Source: Tissierellia bacterium (lineage in GTDB: Bacteria > Bacillota > Clostridia > Tissierellales > Tepidimicrobiaceae). From it: a stretch of 6,417 bases of DNA. Below the pieces are notes generated by a model. The model was not told where the DNA came from. It searched no databases and worked only from the letters and a program-made list of their open reading frames with translations. Both the position numbers and the translations under genes were made by a program. The stretch covers positions 1 through 6,417 of the forward strand of contig JAAYRM010000240.1 in NCBI GenBank assembly GCA_012518745.1. Direction: 5' to 3'. Each line of letters begins with the position of its first letter. Within the stretch, counting starts at the first letter, position 1. This document shows, piece by piece, positions 1-4,608 of this stretch.

Positions 1-175
1 AGATGTATTTATGCAGGTTGAGAAGTTGGAGGATATGGGGCTAGGAATTCCCCAGATAACATCCTTTATGAGAAGCTATAGGCTGAAGGGACATGATATC
101 AAGGATGATATATTGACCATAGAGGATGCAAAGGCTGAACTAATAAGATATTTAAGGAGTAGAGAAGATGCTTAG
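1..175 (+). CDS. ecfA2: Energy-coupling factor transporter ATPase EcfA2, C-terminal fragment (5' end outside window)
   Basis: The open frame enters from the left edge (first full codon at 2) and ends with TAG at 173-175, giving the last 57 residues of a protein that starts outside the window. The segment has the feel of an EcfA-type ABC ATPase tail: a VFMQVEKLEDMGLGIPQIT stretch, corresponding to the post-ATPase helix after the D-loop and H-loop region, then a charged end. No Walker or signature motif is visible because these lie upstream. The assignment therefore rests on tail resemblance and on the gene being directly joined to ecfT, with which it overlaps by 8 bases. In ECF transporters the EcfA1/EcfA2 pair hydrolyses ATP on the cytoplasmic face to power vitamin or metal uptake through interchangeable S components. 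EcfA2 rather than EcfA1 is inferred from the usual order ecfA1-ecfA2-ecfT. Confidence 0.82.
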   Translation, partial: DVFMQVEKLEDMGLGIPQITSFMRSYRLKGHDIKDDILTIEDAKAELIRYLRSREDA

Positions 176-974
176 GGATATTACAATTGGCCAGTACTTT
201 CCTGGCACTACCTTTATACATAGGCTAGATCCTAGAATCAAAATACTGATATCGATGATGTATATAATCTCGTTATTCTTTATAAATTCATTCTATCCAT
301 ATATATTTGTATTGGGCTTTATACTTCTAACGATTATAATATCTAAGGTACCCATAACATTTGTATTGAAGGGTTTAAAACCCCTTATATTCATAATAAT
401 AATCACCTTTGCGATAAATATATTCCTTACCAAAGGCGAGGTATTATTTATGATAGGACCCTTAACCGTCACCAAGGAGGGATTAAAGCAGGCAGTTTTC
501 ATGGCCTTGAGGCTGATATTTTTAATAGTTGGGACATCCCTGCTGACGCTTACTACCTCACCTATAGCCTTAACCGATGGAATAGAGAAGCTGCTATCGC
601 CGTTTAAAAGGATTGGGCTTCCGGCACATGAATTGGCGATGATGATGACCATAGCCCTGAGATTTATCCCTACACTATTGGAGGAGACGGATAAGATAAT
701 GAAGGCTCAGATGGCTAGGGGAGCAGATTTTGAAAGTGGAAATATTATTAGAAGGGCAAAGAGCCTAGTACCCCTATTGGTACCCCTATTTATAAATGCG
801 TTTAGACGGGCAGATGAATTAGCTATTGCAATGGAGGCCCGTTGCTATAGGGGTGGGGAGCATAGGACTAGATTGAATGAATTGCAATTGAAAAGGGATG
901 ATATAGGCACCTTTATTGCAATGATCGGCTTCTTTGGCTTTATTATAGCCACTAGGTATATTAGAGGGATATGA
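168..974 (+). CDS. ecfT: Energy-coupling factor transporter transmembrane protein EcfT
   Basis: This 268-residue integral membrane protein is the scaffold of a group II ECF transporter, linking the EcfA1/EcfA2 ATPases to substrate-binding S components. The N-terminus (DITIGQYFPG, then HRLDPRIKI at 18-26) is characteristic of EcfT. Hydrophobic segments are visible at about 26-40, 43-60, 64-86, 107-129 and 246-262. The long cytoplasmic coupling-helix region (about 135-240) carries the two short arginine motifs that dock onto the ATPases: ARG at 183-185 and EARCYRG at 223-229. In the second motif the glycine is replaced by Cys, which I believe is common in this family. The ATG at 168 is supported by AAGGAG at 154-159 with 8-base spacing, and lies inside the end of ecfA2, suggesting translational coupling. 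Length is normal for the family and no defect is seen. Confidence 0.95.
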   Translation: MLRDITIGQYFPGTTFIHRLDPRIKILISMMYIISLFFINSFYPYIFVLGFILLTIIISKVPITFVLKGLKPLIFIIIITFAINIFLTKGEVLFMIGPLTVTKEGLKQAVFMALRLIFLIVGTSLLTLTTSPIALTDGIEKLLSPFKRIGLPAHELAMMMTIALRFIPTLLEETDKIMKAQMARGADFESGNIIRRAKSLVPLLVPLFINAFRRADELAIAMEARCYRGGEHRTRLNELQLKRDDIGTFIAMIGFFGFIIATRYIRGI

Positions 975-1714
975 TGCGGAATATAAAACTTACCATCGAA
1001 TATGATGGAAGCAATTATGTGGGATGGCAGATTCAAGAGAATGGAATTAGTATTCAAGAGGAGATGGAAGGTGCTATCCATAGGGTGACGGGGGAGGATA
1101 TAACTTTAATAGGTTCGGGTAGAACCGATAGCGGAGTCCACGCCATGGGGCAGGTGGCAAATTTTAAAACATCATCCACAATACCTGCCAATAGATTCAA
1201 ATTCGCTATAAACAACAATCTACCCGGGGATATAGTGATACTAAGATCGGAAGAGGTGCCGATGCATTTTCATTCGAGATATGATGCGATAGGGAAGAGG
1301 TATAGATATATGATCTATAATAGCAGGACACCAACGGCCCTATATAGAAACCTTTTATACCATGTCTCCTATGATTTGAATTATGATGAGATGCAAGAGG
1401 CTGTGGATTTTTTTAAAGGAACCCATGATTTTACATCCTTTATGGTGGCTAGAAATTATGTCGAGACGGCGGTGAGGACCATAACCGATATCTCCCTAGA
1501 TGTGAATGGGGGAATGATCTGCCTCATCATCGAGGGAAATGGCTTCCTATATAATATGGTAAGGATAATAGCTGGAACCATAGTGGATATAGGTAGGGGG
1601 AAGCTAAATGCGGCTGACATTCCGGATATAATCGATTCAAAACATAGAAAGGCTGCAGGGCATACAGCCCCGTCCCAGGGACTGTATCTGGAAAGGGTAT
1701 ATTATCCTAAATAG
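971..1714 (+). CDS. truA: tRNA pseudouridine(38-40) synthase TruA
   Basis: TruA isomerises uridines 38, 39 and 40 of the tRNA anticodon arm to pseudouridine. The 247-residue product has the family motifs in order: KLTIEYDGSNYVGWQ (6-20), the catalytic loop GSGRTDSGVHAMGQV (48-62) with nucleophile Asp53, FHSRYDA (100-106), GTHDFTSF (150-157), GNGFLYNMVRIIAGT (189-203), and the C-terminal RKAAG followed by APSQGLYL (226-240). The stop of ecfT and the start of truA overlap as ATGA at 971-974. A second in-frame ATG at 974 is an equally good or better start, since GAGGG at 964-968 is only 2 bases from the first ATG but 5 from the second, and it would give the usual MRNIKLTIEYDG terminus. The gene is the last of the ecfA-ecfT-truA run; a promoter for rplM follows almost immediately. 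Confidence 0.96.
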   Translation: MMRNIKLTIEYDGSNYVGWQIQENGISIQEEMEGAIHRVTGEDITLIGSGRTDSGVHAMGQVANFKTSSTIPANRFKFAINNNLPGDIVILRSEEVPMHFHSRYDAIGKRYRYMIYNSRTPTALYRNLLYHVSYDLNYDEMQEAVDFFKGTHDFTSFMVARNYVETAVRTITDISLDVNGGMICLIIEGNGFLYNMVRIIAGTIVDIGRGKLNAADIPDIIDSKHRKAAGHTAPSQGLYLERVYYPK

Positions 1715-1717
1715 ATA

Positions 1718-1746
1718 TTGACATTGAATTTTCATTATATTAAAAT
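1718..1746 (+). promoter_or_regulatory. Sigma-A type promoter of rplM-rpsI
   Basis: A perfect -35 box TTGACA (1718-1723) is followed, after exactly 17 bases, by TAAAAT (1741-1746), one mismatch from the consensus -10. It begins 4 bases after the truA stop codon. The predicted transcription start near 1753 would give a leader of about 70 bases before rplM. This suggests the two ribosomal genes can be transcribed separately from the ecf-truA genes, in addition to any read-through; no terminator is visible between truA and rplM. Confidence 0.8.
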
Positions 1747-1752
1747 ATACTA

Positions 1753-1802
1753 GAGTGTTTAAAAAAGAGCCCGGAACTTTTTATATAGACTACTCAACGT
1801 TG
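1753..1802 (+). promoter_or_regulatory. Possible structured leader of rplM (candidate L13-type autoregulatory leader)
   Basis: The predicted leader can fold as an outer helix GAGT (1753-1756) with ACTC (1792-1795) and an inner helix AAAAAG (1762-1767) with CTTTTT (1777-1782), enclosing the loop AGCCCGGAA (1768-1776). CAACGTTG at 1795-1802 is an 8-base palindrome just before the ribosome binding site. Firmicutes are known to carry an L13 leader RNA family at this position, thought to mediate feedback by ribosomal protein L13. I cannot run a covariance model, so membership is inferred from position and foldability only. Confidence 0.4.
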
Positions 1803-1821
1803 TAATAGGGAGGGAGAAACG

Positions 1822-2250
1822 ATGAAGAGCTATATGGCTAAACCAGAAGAAATTGAAAGAAAATGGCATGTAATAGATGCGGAAGGTAAGGTATTGGGAA
1901 GGTTGGCTACAGAAATTGCTACCCTATTGAGGGGAAAGCATAAGCCGATATATACTCCCCATGTAGATACCGGAGATTTCGTAATAGTGATAAATGCGGA
2001 TAAGATAAAGCTGACAGGGAAGAAATTGGAACAGAAGCAATATAGGTATCATACCGGATACCCCGGAGGGTTAAAGGCGGTACCCTATAGGAGATTGATG
2101 GATAGGAGCCCGGAAAGGGTAATTCAATTGGCCGTAAAGGGAATGATGCCAAAGAATAGATTGGGCAGGCAGATGCTGAAGAAACTAAAGGTCTATAGAG
2201 GATCCGATCATAGACACGAAGCGCAACAGCCAGAAATGTACGAATTTTAA
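1822..2250 (+). CDS. rplM: 50S ribosomal protein L13
   Basis: L13 is an early-assembling protein of the large ribosomal subunit that binds 23S rRNA. The 142-residue product matches the usual bacterial length and includes RKWHVIDAEGKVLGRLATE (13-31), the basic stretch LLRGKHKPIYTPHVDTGDF (35-53), and the family signature region VKGMMPKNRLGRQMLKKLK (105-123), ending in a short charged tail typical of Firmicutes. The ATG start is preceded by GGGAGGGAG at 1808-1816 with 5-base spacing. It is co-transcribed with rpsI 32 bases downstream, the near-universal L13-S9 pair. The upstream promoter and leader suggest transcription from its own start and possible feedback by L13. Confidence 0.98.
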   Translation: MKSYMAKPEEIERKWHVIDAEGKVLGRLATEIATLLRGKHKPIYTPHVDTGDFVIVINADKIKLTGKKLEQKQYRYHTGYPGGLKAVPYRRLMDRSPERVIQLAVKGMMPKNRLGRQMLKKLKVYRGSDHRHEAQQPEMYEF

Positions 2251-2270
2251 CCAAATTGTGTTTCAGGAAG

Positions 2271-2285
2271 GGAGGGCTACAGTTG
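2271..2285 (+). promoter_or_regulatory. Ribosome binding site fixing the TTG start of rpsI
   Basis: GGAGGG at 2271-2276 lies 6 bases before TTG at 2283-2285. The frame also has another TTG upstream at 2256, but that one has no ribosome binding site and would add nine residues not found in S9 proteins. The site therefore decides the start. Confidence 0.85.
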
Positions 2286-2675
2286 GGCAATGTTCAATAT
2301 ATAGGAACGGGAAGAAGAAAGACCTCCGTCGCGAGGGTTAGATTGCTTCCAGGTTCCGGAAATATAAATATAAATAAAAGGGATATCGAGGAATACTTCG
2401 ATTATGATACGTTAAAGACACTTGTTAGGGAACCCTTACGCATAACCGATACATTGGATAAATACGATGTATTTGTAAATGTAAATGGGGGCGGATTTAC
2501 GGGTCAGGCGGGGGCTATTAGACATGGTATATCCAGGGCATTAATAGTTGCTGATGAGGATTTAAGACCTGTATTGAAAAGGGCAGGATTTCTAACAAGG
2601 GATTCTAGGATGAAGGAAAGGGAGAAATACGGCCTAAGAGGAGCAAGAAGGGCACCACAATTCTCCAAGAGATAG
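2283..2675 (+). CDS. rpsI: 30S ribosomal protein S9
   Basis: S9 is a small-subunit protein whose extended C-terminal tail reaches the P-site tRNA. With the TTG start at 2283 the product has 130 residues, the standard Firmicutes length. Visible family features are GTGRRKTSVARVR (8-20), GGGFTGQAGAIRHGISRAL (69-87), RDSRMKEREKYGLRGARR (106-123) and the terminal SKR whose lysine and arginine contact tRNA in the ribosome. The start codon is TTG; no in-frame ATG lies near the expected N-terminus. The gene is the second of the rplM-rpsI unit and is followed by an intrinsic terminator about 90 bases downstream. Nothing in the protein is unusual. Confidence 0.97.
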   Translation: MGNVQYIGTGRRKTSVARVRLLPGSGNININKRDIEEYFDYDTLKTLVREPLRITDTLDKYDVFVNVNGGGFTGQAGAIRHGISRALIVADEDLRPVLKRAGFLTRDSRMKEREKYGLRGARRAPQFSKR

Positions 2676-2714
2676 AATCTATCAATTTATATTCAAATTT
2701 ATTTACAATTACAA

Positions 2715-2759
2715 AGTTCGCTTGAAAAGATTATAGATAATCATAGTTTGCTTAAAAAG
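2715..2759 (+). repeat. Imperfect 15-base direct repeat with a small inverted repeat between copies
   Basis: AGTTCGCTTGAAAAG (2715-2729) recurs as AGTTTGCTTAAAAAG (2745-2759), 13 of 15 identical, with a period of 30 bases. Overlapping the end of the first copy is the inverted repeat GATTAT-AG-ATAATC (2729-2742). The element lies between the rpsI stop and its terminator. No function is evident; it may be a relic of local duplication or a protein or RNA processing site. Confidence 0.6.
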
Positions 2760-2764
2760 TTTAC

Positions 2765-2799
2765 AACCGTCATTGGTATTCAACCTTTGGCGGTTTTTT
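2765..2799 (+). terminator. Intrinsic terminator of the rplM-rpsI unit
   Basis: AACCGTCA (2765-2772) pairs with TGGCGGTT (2788-2795), 8 base pairs including one G-T wobble. The stem can extend by GGT (2775-2777) with ACC (2783-2785) across a TT/TT internal loop, closing a 5-base loop. A run of six T (2794-2799) follows directly. This is a canonical Rho-independent terminator and separates the ribosomal genes from the gcv operon. Confidence 0.88.
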
Positions 2800-2833
2800 G
2801 TATTTAATAATGCTGGGCAATGCATATGATAAA

Positions 2834-2869
2834 CCCATATAGATATGGGCGATATTTCCGGAAAATATC
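2834..2869. promoter_or_regulatory. Two adjacent palindromes upstream of the gcv promoter, candidate operator sites
   Basis: CCCATAT-AG-ATATGGG (2834-2849) has perfect 7-base arms around a 2-base centre. One base later, GATATTT-CCGGA-AAATATC (2851-2869) has perfect 7-base arms around a 5-base centre, with TTCCGGAA at its core. They end 10 bases before the predicted -35 box of gcvT, the usual place for an activator or a dimeric repressor. The two arm sequences differ, so they may bind two proteins or be two distinct half-sites. No regulator gene is in the window, so function is inferred from symmetry and position only. Confidence 0.45.
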
Positions 2870-2879
2870 AATAATATAT

Positions 2880-2908
2880 TTGAAGTTCTGGCCTATTTTC
2901 TATATAAT
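2880..2908 (+). promoter_or_regulatory. Sigma-A type promoter of the gcv operon
   Basis: TTGAAG (2880-2885) is separated by exactly 17 bases from a perfect TATAAT (2903-2908). Transcription would begin near 2915, giving a leader of about 150 bases before the gcvT start codon. It lies downstream of the rpsI terminator, so the gcv genes appear independently transcribed. Confidence 0.75.
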
Positions 2909-2936
2909 AAAGGTGATTGATGATTGTTGGAGAGTA

Positions 2937-2991
2937 CCTAATAATACTAATGCTTGGATTGCAATCAAGCTTGTTTTAGGAAGGTTTTTTT
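2937..2991 (+). promoter_or_regulatory. Possible attenuator (hairpins followed by seven T) in the gcvT leader
   Basis: Within the predicted leader, GCTTG (2952-2956) pairs with CAAGC (2966-2970), with AT (2958-2959) and AT (2964-2965) extending the stem past a bulged G. An outer helix CCTAA (2937-2941) with TTAGG (2976-2980) can enclose it. Four bases later comes a run of seven T (2985-2991). This resembles a weak terminator inside the leader, as expected for an attenuation or riboswitch expression platform. The stem is short and AU-rich and the T run is not directly adjacent, so termination efficiency is uncertain. Confidence 0.35.
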
Positions 2992-3000
2992 GGGTATACA

Positions 3001-3036
3001 ACATATTAGGGTATTCATATAAGCGCCCTAGCATGT
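3001..3036 (+). promoter_or_regulatory. Leader hairpin just upstream of the gcvT ribosome binding site
   Basis: TAGGG (3007-3011) pairs with CCCTA (3026-3030), extended by a T-G wobble and, across a small internal loop, by ACAT (3001-3004) with ATGT (3033-3036). The loop is 14 bases. No T run follows, so it is not a terminator; it ends about 12 bases before the Shine-Dalgarno core AAGGAG (3049-3054). It competes with alternative pairings of the TATTAGG repeat described in the findings. Confidence 0.4.
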
Positions 3037-3048
3037 GTAAATATTAGG

Positions 3049-3068
3049 AAGGAGTGGTAAATAACATG
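3049..3068 (+). promoter_or_regulatory. Ribosome binding site fixing the ATG start of gcvT
   Basis: AAGGAG (3049-3054) precedes ATG at 3066-3068 with an 11-base gap, slightly long. An upstream in-frame GTG at 3054 overlaps the Shine-Dalgarno sequence itself, has no site of its own and can be dismissed. Confidence 0.75.
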
Positions 3069-4154
3069 ACAGTTAAAAAGACTCCACTTTATGATGAACA
3101 TGTAAAGCTTGGTGGAAAGGTAGTTGATTATGCGGGTTGGTATCTGCCTGTACAATATGAGGGGCTGATTCCAGAGCACGAGGCGGTAAGAAATGCAGCT
3201 GGTTTGTTCGATGTATCGCATATGGGAGGAATTGTGGTAAAGGGCAAGGATGCACTAGCCTATTTACAGTACTTATTGACAAACGACATAGCTTCCATCG
3301 ATGATAACCAAGTCATATATACTATGATGTGTTATCCTGATGGGGGAGTAGTAGACGATTTTCTAGTATATAAATATGATAATGAGGAATACTTACTTGT
3401 TGTAAATGCTGCTAATACGGACAAGGACTTCAAATGGATGATAGACCACAAAAAGGATTTCAACATAATAATCGAAAACAAATCCGATCAGATAGCAATA
3501 ATTGCTATTCAGGGTCCAGAATCCGAGGGGATATTGCAGAAACTCACCGATACGGATCTATCGAAGATGAAACCATTTCACTTTGATAAGGATGTAGTCG
3601 TTTCCGGAGTAGAATGCATGGTATCACGTACGGGCTATACTGGAGAGAATGGGTATGAGCTCTATCTAGCAACGGAAGATGCAGTAGAGGTTTGGAATGC
3701 GCTATTAGAGGCAGGCAAAGACGAGGGAATCAAGCCTACTGGTCTAGGTTGCAGGGATACCCTTAGGTTTGAAGCCGGCATGCCCCTATATGGTAACGAA
3801 ATCTCCAAGGAGATTACGCCATTAGAGGGTGGACTGAAGTTCTTCGTAAAGCTGGATAAAGAAGAGGACTATATTGGCAAGGAAGCTCTTAACAAGCAAT
3901 GGGATGAAGGATTGAAGAGAAAGGTAGCCGCGTTTGAATTGAAGGGAAGGGGTATACCAAGGGCAGGTTATAAGGTCCAGAAGGATGGGGCAGAGATTGG
4001 GCATGTAACAACAGGATATATGTCTCCAACTCTGAAGAAGAGCCTAGGAGTAGCCCTGATAAAGACGGAAGAAACAGAATTAGGCAACGAAATAGATATA
4101 GTAATAAGGAATAAACCTGTAAAGGCGGTTATAATCAAAAGAAGGTTCTTATAA
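3066..4154 (+). CDS. gcvT: Glycine cleavage system T protein (aminomethyltransferase)
   Basis: GcvT moves the one-carbon unit from the aminomethyl-dihydrolipoyl arm of GcvH to tetrahydrofolate, releasing ammonia and 5,10-methylene-tetrahydrofolate. With the ATG at 3066 the protein has 362 residues, normal for the family. It starts KKTPLYDEHVKLGGKVVDYAGW (within 4-25), then has GLFDVSHMG (46-54), the folate-site and catalytic region YPDGGVVDDFLVY (90-102) with the conserved Asp pair 97-98, NAAN (114-117), SRTGYTGENGYELY (187-200), GLGCRDTLRFEAGMPLYGNE (226-245) and the C-terminal barrel motif GHVTTGYMSPTLKKSLGVAL (312-331). All hallmarks are present and no truncation is seen. It opens the gcvT-gcvH-gcvPA-gcvPB operon and lies behind a strong promoter and an unusually structured leader that lacks a recognisable glycine riboswitch. 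Confidence 0.97.
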   Translation: MTVKKTPLYDEHVKLGGKVVDYAGWYLPVQYEGLIPEHEAVRNAAGLFDVSHMGGIVVKGKDALAYLQYLLTNDIASIDDNQVIYTMMCYPDGGVVDDFLVYKYDNEEYLLVVNAANTDKDFKWMIDHKKDFNIIIENKSDQIAIIAIQGPESEGILQKLTDTDLSKMKPFHFDKDVVVSGVECMVSRTGYTGENGYELYLATEDAVEVWNALLEAGKDEGIKPTGLGCRDTLRFEAGMPLYGNEISKEITPLEGGLKFFVKLDKEEDYIGKEALNKQWDEGLKRKVAAFELKGRGIPRAGYKVQKDGAEIGHVTTGYMSPTLKKSLGVALIKTEETELGNEIDIVIRNKPVKAVIIKRRFL

Positions 4155-4220
4155 TAACATTGTTTTAAGAACATTCTTTAAAAATAAAATATATGTAAAG
4201 AAAATGAGGAGGGTTTGAAT

Positions 4221-4604
4221 ATGAAGGTTGTTAAAGGCTTGTTTTATACTGAGGATCATGAGTGGTTAAAGAGTGAGGGAGACGAAGCGTATATCGGATT
4301 GAGCGATTATGCACAGGACGCTCTAGGGGATATAGTATATGTAGATCTACCAGAAGTAGATGATGAATTTGATAAGGAAGAGGGCTTTGCAGCAGTAGAA
4401 TCCGTAAAGGCTGCGGCAGATGTTTATATGCCAGCTGGTGGAACGGTTACAGCTGTAAACGAAGATCTATTTGACAATCCCGAATTAGTAAATGAAGATC
4501 CATATGAGAATTGGCTAGTGAAGATAGAAGTAGCAGACAAAGCTGAACTAGACGAATTGATGACCAGTGAGGAATATGAAAAGTTCTTAGATGAGGAGGT
4601 TTAA
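4221..4604 (+). CDS. gcvH: Glycine cleavage system H protein (lipoyl carrier)
   Basis: GcvH is the small lipoylated shuttle protein of the glycine cleavage system: its lipoyl arm receives the aminomethyl group from the P protein, delivers it to the T protein and is reoxidised by the L protein. The 127-residue product has the usual length, with YTEDHEWL (9-16), GLSDYAQDALGDIVYVDLP (26-44) and the lipoylation motif AAVESVKAAADVYMP (57-71), in which Lys63 is the predicted attachment site. NEDPYENWLVKI (91-102) is the typical C-terminal motif. The ATG at 4221 follows AGGAGGG (4207-4213) by 7 bases; an upstream in-frame TTG at 4215 abuts that site and is rejected. The 66-base gap after gcvT is AT-rich, with only a weak A+T hairpin (4163-4183) and no convincing terminator, so co-transcription is likely. 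The protein is strongly acidic. Confidence 0.97.
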   Translation: MKVVKGLFYTEDHEWLKSEGDEAYIGLSDYAQDALGDIVYVDLPEVDDEFDKEEGFAAVESVKAAADVYMPAGGTVTAVNEDLFDNPELVNEDPYENWLVKIEVADKAELDELMTSEEYEKFLDEEV

Positions 4605-4608
4605 TAAC

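Noticed and set aside
293..652. Reverse-strand open frames inside ecfT, rplM, gcvT and gcvPB (for example 293-652, 1919-2290, 5926-6207)
   Set aside because: They are antisense shadows of well-supported genes, with no ribosome binding sites or recognisable families.
2929..2936. GGAGAGTA, resembling the 5' core of glycine and tetrahydrofolate riboswitches
   Set aside because: None of the other conserved elements of either riboswitch follow: no CTCTC partner, no GCGTTAAGTG-like segment and no CCGCTCC closing strand.
2920..2979. 19-codon upstream frame (MIVGEYLIILMLGLQSSLF) preceded by AGGTGAT, ending just before the T run, like a leader peptide
   Set aside because: The putative ribosome binding site (2911-2917) lies at or before the predicted transcription start near 2915, so it would not be fully transcribed. 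The peptide has no run of glycine or other regulatory codons. It would deserve another look if the real transcript starts further upstream.
2820..3047. 75-codon open frame between rpsI and gcvT
   Set aside because: It has no ribosome binding site, shows no recognisable family, runs through the palindromes, promoter and T run, and reads as translated AT-rich noncoding sequence.
3054..3068. GTG start for gcvT at 3054
   Set aside because: It overlaps the Shine-Dalgarno sequence itself; the ATG at 3066 gives the normal GcvT N-terminus.
4155..4220. Possible promoter (TTGTTT 4160-4165, TAAAAT 4185-4190) or terminator between gcvT and gcvH
   Set aside because: The promoter spacing is 19 bases with a poor -35 box, and the hairpin (4163-4183) is almost entirely A-T with a mismatch or bulge; both are expected by chance in an AT-rich gap.
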